From positions 1 through 64,000 of the forward strand of contig NZ_JAVLVT010000006.1 of NCBI RefSeq assembly GCF_031628175.1: a stretch of 64,000 nucleotides of DNA, given 5' to 3'. The notes under the pieces are model-generated. The model was not told the origin of the DNA. It worked only from the letters and a program-made list of their open reading frames with translations, and made no database searches. The stretch's first letter is position 1, and each line of letters opens with the position of its first letter. The position numbers and the translations under genes are program-made. The DNA is from Lipingzhangella_A rawalii. Lineage in GTDB: Bacteria; Actinomycetota; Actinomycetes; Streptosporangiales; Streptosporangiaceae. This document shows positions 6,379 through 15,561 of the stretch, one piece after another.

Positions 6379-9300
6379 TCACGGAATCGTCCCTGGAGGG
6401 GTCGCCGTGCCTGATTCCCGGCCTGCGCGGCGGTTCAATTCCTCGATTCGGGTGACCTCGGGGACGCCAAGTTCTGTGAGGATCTCGGCCGCCCCGCGGA
6501 GGTGCGTGTCCCGGCCGGCAGTGTCTCCACCATGGTGGGCCAGTTCCGCCAGTCCCAGGAGTGCCCGCCCCTCGGTGTATCGTTCGGTTCGTTCCCGCGC
6601 GAGCGACAGCGCGGTGGTGTAGGCATGGCGGGCGTCCCCGTGGGCGTGCACCCGCATGAGTGTTTCCCCAAGGTCGACCTGGATACCTGCCTCGGGGTCG
6701 CGGTTTCCCTTGTGGTGAGCGAGTTCGAGCGCGGAGAAGTGGCTGGTCACCGCGGCGTCGAGGTGGCCGGCCTCGCGCAGGATGACCGCACGTTTGTTCC
6801 TGGTGTACACGAGGCCGGTCGTGTCTCCGAGCTCTTCGAACAGGTCCAGGGCTTGGCGTATCTGGTCCTGCGCGGTCGTGAGGTCTCCCCGTCGGGCGTG
6901 CACGAGCGCCAACGTACGCAGGGCCGATGCGCGACGGTGTGGAAGGTGGGCGTTCCGGCACAGGTCCAGCACGGTCGCACACTCGGCGGCGGCGTGGTCG
7001 GAGTCGCCGAGGATGTGCCGTACCAGGGCGATGTTGGTCCGCTGTAGAGCTTCCAGTTCGGTGTCCGAACGTTCGATCGCGTATTCGAGCACCTGGCTGA
7101 AGGAGTGCAGGGCCGCGGCGAACCTCCCCATGCGTTCGTCAACCATGCCGAGGTTCGCTGTTGCCCGCATCTCGCCCACGCGGTCGTTCAGTTGAACGAA
7201 GCGGTCCTTGGCCTCGGCCAACATTCTGCGGGCGAGGGCGAACCGGCCCGCCAGACAGTTGGCGATTCCGAGTCCCACCAGGGTCACGGAGATTCCGGTG
7301 TCATCGCCTTCGGAGCGGGAGGCGGACAACGCCTTCTCGTGGGTGGACAGCCAGGGGTCGAGGTTGCCGTGGGCGGCGTAATACCGTCCCAGGCCGTCGG
7401 TGAGCTGCCAGGCCGCGGTTCCGGCTCCACGCTCGGTGAAATGGTCCACGGTGGCGACCAGATTCGCCGCGTGCGCGTCGAACCAGGCGAGCGCGTCCGC
7501 CCGGCTGTTCCAACGGTCGTCGACATTCCCGTCGGTCAGGGCCTCGTGTGCCGGGGGGCCGATCCAGTGGGCGGCCCGTCGTGCGGTGCTGCGATAGTGC
7601 TGCGCCAGTCGCTCCCGCGCCCGGTCGACCGTGGCGGCGGAAAGGATGTCGTCTCCCCGGTGTCGGGCGAACACGGCGATGAGGTCGTGGAATCGAAACA
7701 TGCCCGGGCTGGGCTCTTCGAGGAGACATGCGCGTACCAGCTCCTCCAGGATGTCCTCGGCGGAGTCCACTTCCTGGTTCAGCAGCGCCGCGGCGGCATG
7801 GCTGTCGATACTGGACCCCAGCATCCGGCCCAGGAGCAGAAAGGCCTGCTGTTGATCGGCCCGGAGCTGCCGGTAGGAAACCTCGAATGCGCCGGAGACA
7901 CTCTGGCCCCGGACGCGTAGTTCGGAGAGGCGTCGTTCCTCCCGGCGCAGCCGGTCTTCGAGCTCGGCGAAGGTCCACTTCGGCCGGGCGATCATCCTGG
8001 CACCAACGATGCGCAGTGCCAGGGGTAGGCCCGCGCAGAGCTCGGCGACCCCGCGGACGGACGCGGGGTCGGCACGGACGCGTTCGGGACCGACGATAGA
8101 GCGGAGGAGCTCCACCGACTCGTCCACGTTCAGTGCGCTCAGGAATACGGTGTGCGACCCGGTGAGGAACGACAGGTCGCACCGGCTGGTCACCAGGGTC
8201 AGGGATTCGTTCGTTGCTGGTAGCAGAGGTGTGAGCTGTTCCGTGTCTGCCACGTTGTCCAGAACCAGGAGAAGCCGACACCCGGCGACCAGGGAGCGCC
8301 AGAGTGCCGCACGTTCCTCGGTGCGCTCCGGCATGTTGCCCGCGGTCACCCTGCTGGCCCGGAGAAGCATCCCCAGGGCGGCCCGGGGGGACAGGGGAGG
8401 CCGGTGCGTGCTGTGACCGTGCAGATCCAAGAACAGTTGGCCATCCGGGTACGTGCCGACCAGCCGGTGTGCCACATGGGTTGCCAGGCTGGTCTTGCCG
8501 ATTCCGCCGGGTCCGGTGATGGCGCACAGGCCGGGACCGTCGGCGTATGCCGCCGCACGTACCTGTGCCGCGTCGTGTTCCCGTGCGGTGAAGTCGGCGA
8601 CTTCGCGCGGCAGGTCATTGCGCCAGGTCCGGGGGGTGGATGGTGCGGCTGCTGCACCGGGGGTGCTGTGGCTTCCGGTGTCCTGCCCGGTTGGGGTCAC
8701 CGTGGCCAGGCCGACTGCGGTGGTCTGCTCGGAATCGGCGAGGATCTCCTGGTGGAGTTCGGAAACCTCGGGGCTGGGGTCCACACCGAGTTCGGTGGCC
8801 AGGTGCTGCTGTAGTTCGTGGTAGACGGCGAGCGCCCGCGCTCGGTGGCCTTCGGTGAACAGGGCTCGGATCAGCAGGTAGGCGAGCCGTTCCCGGAGGG
8901 GATCCTCCCGGACCCACGCGGGCAGGACGGTGATGAGTTCGGAGGCGTGCCCCTGGTGCAAAGCCGCCTCCGCCCACTGGAGGCGCGTGTCCCAGCGTTC
9001 CTCAAGCAGTGGAAGCGCGACCGTGTACCACAGTCGTGCAGAGCCGAGGTCCTGCAACGGCGTGCCCGTCCAACAGTCCAGGGCCTGGCGCCACAGCGGG
9101 AGTGCCTCCCGGACGGGGGCCGCTCGGGCCGCGGCCACCAGCCGGCGGTAGCGATGCAGGTCCACCCGCTCTGGATCCACCTCAGCCCGGTATCCCCCAG
9201 AGCTTGTCTGGATCACCCCCGGAACAGCCTTGCGCAGGTGGGAGACCTGGACCTGGATGATGGCCCGCGCCGTGCGTGGGGGGTCCTCCCCCCACAGGAG

Positions 9301-9441
9301 CTCAACGAGGCGGTCCACGGGGACGCTCGTGTTGAGTTCAACGAGCAGCACACCCAGCACGCAGCGCTGTCGCGGACCGCCGAGCGGGACCGTCGTTCCG
9401 GGCAGCGACGCCGAAACCGGGCCGAGGACGGTGAAATCCAC
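6379..9441 (-). CDS. AfsR/SARP-family transcriptional regulator (SARP-NB-ARC-TPR)
   Basis: The 1020-aa protein has the classic AfsR order. Residues 1-95 form a winged-helix DNA-binding domain (FTVLGPVSA start, LRKAVPG). Residues 100-245 are the bacterial transcriptional activation domain (BTAD). The STAND NB-ARC ATPase has its Walker A GPGGIGKTS at 310-318 and a Walker B near RLLLVLDNVAD. The C-terminal 400 residues are TPR-like helical repeats. Such regulators activate secondary-metabolite or developmental genes in response to phosphorylation or nucleotide state. No biosynthetic cluster is visible in this window, so the target may be elsewhere or the adjacent surface protein. The ATG at 9441 starts the DNA-binding domain directly. 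Confidence 0.93.
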   Translation of the reverse strand: MDFTVLGPVSASLPGTTVPLGGPRQRCVLGVLLVELNTSVPVDRLVELLWGEDPPRTARAIIQVQVSHLRKAVPGVIQTSSGGYRAEVDPERVDLHRYRRLVAAARAAPVREALPLWRQALDCWTGTPLQDLGSARLWYTVALPLLEERWDTRLQWAEAALHQGHASELITVLPAWVREDPLRERLAYLLIRALFTEGHRARALAVYHELQQHLATELGVDPSPEVSELHQEILADSEQTTAVGLATVTPTGQDTGSHSTPGAAAAPSTPRTWRNDLPREVADFTAREHDAAQVRAAAYADGPGLCAITGPGGIGKTSLATHVAHRLVGTYPDGQLFLDLHGHSTHRPPLSPRAALGMLLRASRVTAGNMPERTEERAALWRSLVAGCRLLLVLDNVADTEQLTPLLPATNESLTLVTSRCDLSFLTGSHTVFLSALNVDESVELLRSIVGPERVRADPASVRGVAELCAGLPLALRIVGARMIARPKWTFAELEDRLRREERRLSELRVRGQSVSGAFEVSYRQLRADQQQAFLLLGRMLGSSIDSHAAAALLNQEVDSAEDILEELVRACLLEEPSPGMFRFHDLIAVFARHRGDDILSAATVDRARERLAQHYRSTARRAAHWIGPPAHEALTDGNVDDRWNSRADALAWFDAHAANLVATVDHFTERGAGTAAWQLTDGLGRYYAAHGNLDPWLSTHEKALSASRSEGDDTGISVTLVGLGIANCLAGRFALARRMLAEAKDRFVQLNDRVGEMRATANLGMVDERMGRFAAALHSFSQVLEYAIERSDTELEALQRTNIALVRHILGDSDHAAAECATVLDLCRNAHLPHRRASALRTLALVHARRGDLTTAQDQIRQALDLFEELGDTTGLVYTRNKRAVILREAGHLDAAVTSHFSALELAHHKGNRDPEAGIQVDLGETLMRVHAHGDARHAYTTALSLARERTERYTEGRALLGLAELAHHGGDTAGRDTHLRGAAEILTELGVPEVTRIEELNRRAGRESGTATPPGTIP

Positions 9442-9496
9442 AACGGGACGTTACCAGCAGGGGCATCGCCCGATACAGCACAGTGGTGCTGCGGTG

Positions 9497-9539
9497 GTGT
9501 TGTGTCCGTGCTCCCCTTCCCCGAGCACGGACACAACAC
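9497..9539 (-). terminator. 17-bp hairpin terminator between the 77-aa gene and the SARP gene
   Basis: A perfect 17-bp inverted repeat (9497-9513 and 9523-9539) with a 9-base loop CCCTTCCCC lies downstream of the 77-aa gene on its strand and 56 bp before the SARP start. The T-tract is weak, as is usual in actinomycetes. Confidence 0.75.
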
Positions 9540-9557
9540 GTGTAGCGCCCGTTCGGA

Positions 9558-9791
9558 TCAACGGCCGCCGGAGGCGTTGGTGTTCTCGTCCTCCGGGTGT
9601 TCCGTATTCTCGCGATCCTCGCGATCCTCGCGGGGCTCCTCCGGCGCGGGGGTGGGTTCACCCGGAACGGGCTGACGCCACGGTTCGGTCAGCATCGGAG
9701 CGCACACACGGGCCGTGACCTCCAGTCCGGCGACAGGCACCTCCAGTTCGTGGTCACCCTGTCGCACGCCGTCCATGACCGTGGTCCCCAC
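9558..9791 (-). CDS. 77-aa protein with acidic Glu/Asp/Arg-rich tail, unknown
   Basis: GTG 9791 is preceded by a near-perfect AGGAGG at 5-base spacing, which makes this short frame convincing. The first 40 residues look folded (ELEVPVAGLEVTARVCAP). The rest is a low-complexity tail with EPREDREDRENTEHPEDEN. The repeated codons in the tail show as direct DNA repeats of CTCGCGATC near 9610-9640. The family is not recognised. The gene ends in its own strong hairpin, so it appears to be a separate transcription unit. Confidence 0.6.
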   Translation of the reverse strand: MGTTVMDGVRQGDHELEVPVAGLEVTARVCAPMLTEPWRQPVPGEPTPAPEEPREDREDRENTEHPEDENTNASGGR

Positions 9792-10021
9792 GGATACCTC
9801 CTCGATGCCGTCGCCGTCCTCTGGCGACTACCCGGGCCCGAATGTGCGTGCTGGCCGGAGCTTCTCCGGTCAGCTACGAGCCCCCGCACACAGGCCGGCC
9901 CCGCGGTCCGTCCTACCGGGGTACCGATCCTGCGGACTCGTCACCCTAGACCGGGGTTCTTTCAGTTCGCTTTCACTCATGTGTGGCTGGGGATCTTTCG
10001 ACGCGCGGGCTTCACCATTGA

Positions 10022-10050
10022 CTCTATATACCCTTAGGGGGTATATAGAG
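10022..10050. promoter_or_regulatory. CsoR-like operator upstream of the copper ATPase
   Basis: CTCTATATACCC and GGGTATATAGAG form a perfect 12-bp inverted repeat around a 5-base TTAGG centre. The ATACCC(N)GGGTAT core is the hallmark of copper-sensing CsoR operators, which sit over the promoter of copper exporter genes and are released when Cu(I) binds CsoR. The repeat overlaps the presumed leader of the ATPase gene. No csoR gene is present in the window. Confidence 0.75.
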
Positions 10051-10073
10051 GAGAAGGGACCCACGAAGACGGG

Positions 10074-12155
10074 ATGACCATGGATCCGCACGACCACTCG
10101 CCAGCCGAAGCGACAGCCCCGGAACCCGGCACCCCACACGGGACACACCACAACTCCGTTGACGAGCACGGACCACACACCGGACACAACGGCCACGGCG
10201 ACCATGCAGCCGTGTTTCGCCTCCGGTTCTGGTGGAGCCTGCTGCTGGCCATACCGGTGGTCGCCACCAGCCCGATGATCGCCGGCTGGCTCGGCTACCC
10301 CGTCCCGACCGAGCTGGCCTGGATCCCGCCGACGCTGGGCACGGTGGTGTTCCTCTGGGGCGGCTGGCCCTTCCTCAGCGGAGCCGCCAGCGAACTGCGC
10401 TCCCGGACGCCGGGAATGATGACCTTGGTGTCCCTGGCCATCACCGTTGCCTTCGTGGCCAGCTCCCTCAGTGTTCTCGGAGTCGTCGGCCCCCATCTGG
10501 ACTTCTGGTGGGAACTGGTTCTGCTTGTCGTCATCATGCTGTTGGGGCACTGGCTGGAGATGCGCGCCCTGGGACAGGCCTCGGGCGCGTTGGACGCTCT
10601 CGCCGAACTGCTTCCGGACACCGCAGAGCGTGTCGCCGCGGACGGTACGGTGACCCAGATCGGAGTCGGCGACCTGGCCGTGGGGGACACCGTGCTGGTG
10701 CGCTCTGGAGGGCGTGTCCCCGCGGACGGCACCATCGTTGCCGGAACCGCAGCCATGGACGAATCCATGATCACCGGGGAGTCCCGCACCGTGTCCCGCA
10801 CGGGCGGGGACCGTGTCGTCGCCGGAACCGTGGCCACCGACTCCTCCGTACGACTCCGGGTGGACGCCCTCGGCTCGGACACCACCCTCGCCGGAATTCG
10901 CCGCCTCGTGTCCGACGCTCAGGAATCCCGGTCCCGCGCCCAGGCGCTGGCCGACCGTGCCGCCGCCTGGCTGTTCTGGATCGCGCTCAGCGCGGGCACG
11001 GTCACCTTCGTGGTCTGGGCTGCCCTCGGCGATCTCCTGATGGCCGTCGAACGCACGGTGACGGTTCTGGTCATCTCCTGCCCCCACGCTCTCGGCCTGG
11101 CCATCCCCCTGGTCATCGCAATCTCCACAAGCAAATCGGCCCGCTCGGGAATCCTGGTCAAGGATCGGATGGCGTTGGAACGCACCCGCGTGGTCGACAC
11201 CGTGCTCTTCGACAAGACCGGCACCCTCACCAGGGGCAGCCCCGCGGTCACCGAGGTGGCCACGGTGACCGGCTGGACGGAGTCGCAGGCGCTGTCCCTC
11301 GCGGGTGCGGCCGAATCCGACTCCGAACACCCCCTGGCCCGGGCGATCGTGCGCCGGGCCGAGGAGACAGGTGAACTCCCCACCGCCACGGACTTCCGCT
11401 CCTTCACCGGGCGCGGAATCGCGGCACAGGTGGGTGAGCACGAGGTACGTGTCGGAGGTCCCGCCCTACTGACCGAGACGGGGCTGTCCGAACCCCCACC
11501 ACTGGCGACACAGACCCGACAGTGGCGCGAACAGGGGGCATCCGTGCTGCACGTGGTCGTGGACGGCACCGTCATCGCCGCTCTCGCCCTCGCGGACGAG
11601 ATCCGCGCGGAGTCCGCGGCAGCGGTTGCGGAGCTGCACCGGCAGGGGGTCCGGGTCGCCATGGTCACGGGGGACGCCCGCTCGGTCGCCGACACGGTGG
11701 CCGCCCGCCTCGGACTCGACGAGGTTTTCGCAGAAGTTCGCCCCGAACAGAAGGACCAGGTGGTCCGCGATCTTCAGGATCGGGGCCACATCGTGGCGAT
11801 GGTCGGCGACGGGGTGAACGACGCACCGGCACTGGCCCGCGCGGACGTCGGTATCGCGATCGGTGCCGGAACAGACGTGGCGATCGAATCGGCCGGGGTC
11901 GTCCTCGCCTCCGACGACCCCCGCGGTGTGCTCTCGGTGCGCACGCTCTCGACGGCGGGCTACCGCAAGATGGTGCAGAATCTCGCGTGGGCCGCGGGCT
12001 ACAACCTGGTGGCGATCCCGCTGGCCGCCGGAGTACTCGCACCAATCGGCTTTGTTCTTCCCATGGCGGTCGGTGCGATCGCGATGAGTCTGTCCACGAT
12101 CGTGGTCGCGCTCAACGCGCAACTGCTCCGCCGGGTCGACCTCACACCCCACTAG
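10074..12155 (+). CDS. copB: P1B-type heavy-metal ATPase, CopB-like (CPH motif)
   Basis: The 693-aa membrane pump opens with a His-rich N-terminal tail (HDHSPAEA, HGTHHNSVDEH, GHNGHGDH) in place of a CxxC metal domain. It has the transmembrane metal-binding motif CPH at about residue 336, the phosphorylation motif DKTGT at about 380, the SEHPLA motif and the hinge GDGVNDAPAL. CPH instead of CPC, together with a His-rich N-terminus, is typical of CopB-type Cu/Ag exporters (P1B-3). ATG 10074 and ATG 10080 are both possible starts. The gene lies directly behind the CsoR-like operator, so copper induction is expected. Confidence 0.92.
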   Translation: MTMDPHDHSPAEATAPEPGTPHGTHHNSVDEHGPHTGHNGHGDHAAVFRLRFWWSLLLAIPVVATSPMIAGWLGYPVPTELAWIPPTLGTVVFLWGGWPFLSGAASELRSRTPGMMTLVSLAITVAFVASSLSVLGVVGPHLDFWWELVLLVVIMLLGHWLEMRALGQASGALDALAELLPDTAERVAADGTVTQIGVGDLAVGDTVLVRSGGRVPADGTIVAGTAAMDESMITGESRTVSRTGGDRVVAGTVATDSSVRLRVDALGSDTTLAGIRRLVSDAQESRSRAQALADRAAAWLFWIALSAGTVTFVVWAALGDLLMAVERTVTVLVISCPHALGLAIPLVIAISTSKSARSGILVKDRMALERTRVVDTVLFDKTGTLTRGSPAVTEVATVTGWTESQALSLAGAAESDSEHPLARAIVRRAEETGELPTATDFRSFTGRGIAAQVGEHEVRVGGPALLTETGLSEPPPLATQTRQWREQGASVLHVVVDGTVIAALALADEIRAESAAAVAELHRQGVRVAMVTGDARSVADTVAARLGLDEVFAEVRPEQKDQVVRDLQDRGHIVAMVGDGVNDAPALARADVGIAIGAGTDVAIESAGVVLASDDPRGVLSVRTLSTAGYRKMVQNLAWAAGYNLVAIPLAAGVLAPIGFVLPMAVGAIAMSLSTIVVALNAQLLRRVDLTPH

Positions 12156-12218
12156 GAATCGGCGCATCGAGAGTGCTGTCGATCTCCCGTTCGGGCTAGG
12201 CTGTGGGGTGTCCGCACC

Positions 12219-12280
12219 GACTCCCGTAACAACAGCCGGATCCGGGAGTCCCCAGAGGGTCTCGGCGTTTCGACGCCGGG
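12219..12280. terminator. Two tandem hairpins after copB
   Basis: GACTCCCG (12219-12226) pairs with CGGGAGTC (12243-12250). Immediately downstream, CTCGGCGT (12261-12268) pairs with ACGCCGGG (12273-12280) around a TTCG tetraloop, with one G-T wobble. They lie between copB and the next gene. They could be copB terminators or a structured leader for the small membrane protein; no known riboswitch consensus was recognised. Confidence 0.5.
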
Positions 12281-12335
12281 ATCCTCGTTGCGGTTCTGTG
12301 GCCGTGTCCGCCAGGCTCCGCTATTCTTACCCGCG

Positions 12336-12740
12336 ATGTCGGTGTTGTCTTCCCTGCCCCAAGCAGCCCGAATGCGTGCGCTGCTCGCTCTGGGCATGCT
12401 CATGGTCATTCTGGCCTGCCTCGTTGGCCATTCGGCCACGGCACACGCCGCCGCGCCGCCGCATAGTACCGACTCGGCGGCCACCGAGTGCCCCACCGAC
12501 ACCTCCGGAACACAGTCCGGCCAGGACGACGAGCATCCCTGCGCCGAGACGACCGAGGCCAGCGCCGACACCCGCACGAACGTACCGCTACCGTTGCACG
12601 TCGCCGTGGTCGGTGCCGTTGGTCTGCTGAGCCTGTGGCTGGCGGTGCCGCAACGCGGCGTCGCCTTCCGGCGCAAACGACACCGTCGAACCCGAACCGG
12701 TGTACAGACACTGGTCGAGCTCTGCGTGCGCCGCGTCTAG
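12336..12740 (+). CDS. Small membrane/secreted protein, unknown
   Basis: From ATG 12336 the frame gives 134 residues. An N-terminal hydrophobic segment (MRALLALGMLMVILACLV) resembles a signal peptide or first helix and is followed by an AHAAA cleavage-like site. A polar Thr/Ser/Glu stretch with two cysteines comes next, then a second hydrophobic helix (VAVVGAVGLLSLWLAV) and a very basic tail. Two helices with an outside loop are likely. The gene follows copB by 180 bp on the same strand. A copper link is suggested only by position; no metal motif is obvious. Confidence 0.6.
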   Translation: MSVLSSLPQAARMRALLALGMLMVILACLVGHSATAHAAAPPHSTDSAATECPTDTSGTQSGQDDEHPCAETTEASADTRTNVPLPLHVAVVGAVGLLSLWLAVPQRGVAFRRKRHRRTRTGVQTLVELCVRRV

Positions 12741-12875
12741 ATTCCACTCCCCATCCGCACCCCGACACGTGTGTCCCACGTGTTCGCGAGCGCCCCGTCG
12801 GCACACGACGGCCTGCCGTCTCGCCCACGCCCCTGGCGTCCCCAGTACAGCGTTATGTGGATATGTGGAGTTGTC

Positions 12876-13880
12876 GTGTCTCAGCCAAAACAGCACAACC
12901 GTCGGAATAAGCGCAGCTTCACGGCGAGCCTGAGCGTCGCCGCGGCGGGCGGGATCCTGATCCCGAACGGAGTCGCCCACGCGGATCCGGAACCCACCGA
13001 GGAGGAGGTTCAGGACCGCATCGAAGAACTCAGCGAGGAGATCAGCGACCTCGTTGAGGAGTACAACGTTGCGGAGGAGGACCTGGACTCCGCCGAAAGC
13101 CGACTCGACGAGGTCGAGGAACAGATCGAATCGGAGGAGAACAACTACGACGAACTACGCGAGTCCGTGGTTCACCTCGCCAGTTCCGCCTACCAGGGAA
13201 GTGATCTCGAATCCCCCACCACGGCCTTGGCGGTGGATGACCCTGCGGACCTGATCGAGCAGGCCGACGACCTCGACTACCTCTCGGAGAACCGCTCCGC
13301 CCTGCTCGAGGAGTACGTGGGATCGGCCGAGCGACTCGAAGGGCTGCGTGCGGACGCCGACACCGAGTACGAGGAGGCTCAGGAACACCTGGACGAGCTC
13401 GCGGAACAGCGGGAGGAGATCGAGGAGGCCCTGGCGGAGCAGGAGGCACTCCTCGCCGACTTCGAGGGGGACAACCCGACCACGGGCGACGCATCCCAGG
13501 GAGCCAGCTACGACGGAGACGCCTCCGGCAACGCCCGGACCGCTCTGGACTTCGCGTACGCCCAGGTGGGCACGCCCTACCAGTGGGGTGGCACCGGCCC
13601 CGACGGCTACGACTGCTCGGGACTGATGCAAACGTCCTGGGCCCAGGCAGGAGTGAGTATCCCCCGCACCACCGGACAGCAGTACCAGATGCCCAACCGC
13701 GTGTCCCGCGGTCAGCTACGGCCCGGAGACATCATGTTCTTCTACGAGGGCATCAGCCACAACGGCATGTACGCCGGCGACGGCCAGATGGTGCACTCCC
13801 CCAGCAGTGGTCGCCACGTCGAGGTCGTCAACCTCGCCGACTACTGGGACCAACACTTCCAGGGGGCCGTGCGTCCCTGA
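12876..13880 (+). CDS. NlpC/P60 peptidoglycan endopeptidase with N-terminal coiled coil (RipA-like)
   Basis: GTG 12876 has GGAG five bases upstream. The 334-aa precursor has a signal peptide (about 1-32, ending GVAHA) and a long acidic coiled-coil region (about 35-200, with repeated EE-L-EE heptads). The C-terminal NlpC/P60 cysteine peptidase domain has its catalytic Cys in GYDCSGLMQTSW at about 247, and the conserved His in ISHNGMYAGDGQMVHSP. Such enzymes cut the D-Glu-mDAP bond of stem peptides in cell separation, with the coiled coil acting in autoinhibition or partner binding. It stands alone on the plus strand, convergent with the paa operon. Confidence 0.92.
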   Translation: MSQPKQHNRRNKRSFTASLSVAAAGGILIPNGVAHADPEPTEEEVQDRIEELSEEISDLVEEYNVAEEDLDSAESRLDEVEEQIESEENNYDELRESVVHLASSAYQGSDLESPTTALAVDDPADLIEQADDLDYLSENRSALLEEYVGSAERLEGLRADADTEYEEAQEHLDELAEQREEIEEALAEQEALLADFEGDNPTTGDASQGASYDGDASGNARTALDFAYAQVGTPYQWGGTGPDGYDCSGLMQTSWAQAGVSIPRTTGQQYQMPNRVSRGQLRPGDIMFFYEGISHNGMYAGDGQMVHSPSSGRHVEVVNLADYWDQHFQGAVRP

Positions 13881-13923
13881 CGGACACCGGGTGCGGCACC
13901 TGCCCGGGGCGCCGATCGCGCAC

Positions 13924-15033
13924 TCAGGCGTCGTAGTCCACGGTCACCTGATCGGTGACGGGCAGCGACTGGCAGGACAGCGCGAAGCCGGCGTCCAACT
14001 CGTCCTGCTCCAGGGCGAAGTTGCGCCGCATGGTCACCTCCCCATCGCGTACCAGTACGCGGCAGGTGCCGCACACCCCACCCTTGCACGCGAACGGCAG
14101 ATCCGCGCGGAACCGTTGGGCCGCGTCCAGGATCGGGACGTCGCGCGGCAGGGTGTGGGTACTGGCACGGCCGTCGAGAACAACCGTGACCGCAGTTCCC
14201 GAACCGGCCGAAGGGGGCTCCTCGTGGCGCAGCGGCTCCGGAGGCGCGTCTCCCACATAGAAGAGTTCCCGGTGCACCCGCGCCGGTGGAACACCGCGGC
14301 GGTCCAGGCTCCGACGCGCATCCTGCACCATGGCCAGCGGCCCGCACAGCCACCAATGGTCCACATGGTCGGGATCGACCAACTCCCGCAGGAGCAGATC
14401 GATCTTCCCCGCGTCCAGCCGTCCACTGAGTAGATCGGACTCGCGGGGTTCGCGGGACAACACGTGCAGCAGCTCCAGCCGCTCCGGGTACCGGTCCTTG
14501 AGGTCGGCCAGCTCGTCGGCGAACATCACGGTGTCACTGCGCCGGTTTCCGTAGACCAGGGTGACCCGGGACCGGGTCCTGCTCAGCAGGGAGGCCGCGA
14601 TCGAAAGGATCGGGGTGATCCCGGCCCCGGCCGCCAGCAGCGCGTGGTGTGCCGATACGTCCAGGTCGGGGGTGAACCGGCCGCGGGGCGGCTGAACCTC
14701 GACCTCAGTCCCCGGCTCCAGTTCGGACACCAACCAGGTCGACAGGGCCCCTCCGGGGACGAGCCGTACCCCCACCCGGGGCGGCTCGCCGACCGGTGCG
14801 CAGATCGAGTAGTCACGCCGCTCCTCGCGCCCGTCCACGAAACGCCGCAGGGTCATCGACTGCCCCGGACGGTGGGCGAAAGTCTCGGCGAGCTCAGGGG
14901 GAATCTCAAAACGTACCGCCGCGGCATCCGCGCAGAGGCGCTCCACATCGGCCACGCGGAGCCGGTGAAACCGTCGCGACCGAGGCGCCGCGGACGTGTC
15001 CCGGGTCTCGGGAGCGGTGCTGGCACTCGACAC
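13924..15033 (-). CDS. paaE: Phenylacetyl-CoA epoxidase reductase subunit PaaE
   Basis: The 369-aa protein begins with a ferredoxin-NADP reductase-type FAD domain (PGQSMTLRRF, RRDYSIC) and an NAD(P)-binding domain (LLAAGAGITPILSI). It ends in a plant-type [2Fe-2S] ferredoxin domain with the cluster ligands in CKGGVCGTCRVLV and the late Cys of FALSCQS. It delivers electrons from NADPH to the diiron site of PaaA. It is the last gene of paaABCDE, starting at GTG 15033 just 3 bp after the paaD stop. Length and domain order are normal. Confidence 0.95.
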   Translation of the reverse strand: MSSASTAPETRDTSAAPRSRRFHRLRVADVERLCADAAAVRFEIPPELAETFAHRPGQSMTLRRFVDGREERRDYSICAPVGEPPRVGVRLVPGGALSTWLVSELEPGTEVEVQPPRGRFTPDLDVSAHHALLAAGAGITPILSIAASLLSRTRSRVTLVYGNRRSDTVMFADELADLKDRYPERLELLHVLSREPRESDLLSGRLDAGKIDLLLRELVDPDHVDHWWLCGPLAMVQDARRSLDRRGVPPARVHRELFYVGDAPPEPLRHEEPPSAGSGTAVTVVLDGRASTHTLPRDVPILDAAQRFRADLPFACKGGVCGTCRVLVRDGEVTMRRNFALEQDELDAGFALSCQSLPVTDQVTVDYDA

Positions 15034-15036
15034 GAC

Positions 15037-15561
15037 TCAGATCTCCTTCACGTGCTCGAAGGGTTCACGGCAGCCACGACACCGCGCCAACGCCGTGCAG
15101 GGCGTGGGGCCGAACCGGGACAACAACTCCGTGTCCGCGCATCCACAGCGCGGGCAGCTTGCGTCCAGCCGGGTCGCCGCCAGGGACACCGTCACGGGAC
15201 CCGAGGCTGCGGGGGCGGCCTGTCCCGGCGGCGAAACCCCGTGCGCGGCGAGCTTGCGCCGACCCTCCGCGGTGATCCACGCGCTACTCCACGGCGGGCT
15301 CAGGACGGTTCGTACCGCAACCCGACAGTAGCCCGCTCGGTTCAGGGCACCCCGAAGATCCGCGCGAATCTCGGCGAGAGCGGGGCAGGCCGCGTATGTG
15401 GGGGTGATCGTCACTTCCACCATGGCCGGGTCCCGTGGGTCCGTGCGGACCTCGCGCAGGATTCCGAGATCGGCCACGGTCACCATGGGGAGCTCCGGAT
15501 CGACGACCTGCGCGGCCACCTGCCAGGGGTCGGTGGGAATCTGGGTGGTCATCGAGCTCAC
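15037..15561 (-). CDS. paaD: Phenylacetate degradation protein PaaD (MIP18/SufT-like)
   Basis: The 174-aa protein has the DUF59/MIP18 fold N-terminally (VVDPELPMVTVADLGIL, VEVTITPTYAACPAL). The C-terminal zinc-ribbon has the CPRCGC and CRGC cysteine pairs. PaaD is required for the multicomponent epoxidase, probably in Fe-S or diiron maturation. GTG 15561 overlaps the paaC stop by GTGA; ATG 15552 is an alternative start. It lies in the middle of the coupled paaABCDE operon. Confidence 0.93.
   Translation of the reverse strand: MSSMTTQIPTDPWQVAAQVVDPELPMVTVADLGILREVRTDPRDPAMVEVTITPTYAACPALAEIRADLRGALNRAGYCRVAVRTVLSPPWSSAWITAEGRRKLAAHGVSPPGQAAPAASGPVTVSLAATRLDASCPRCGCADTELLSRFGPTPCTALARCRGCREPFEHVKEI

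Noticed and set aside
9870..11441. A 523-codon open frame on the minus strand opposite copB
   Set aside because: It is antisense to a clearly conserved P-type ATPase, has low-complexity Gly/Arg composition and no family motifs. GC-rich codon use keeps this frame open by chance.
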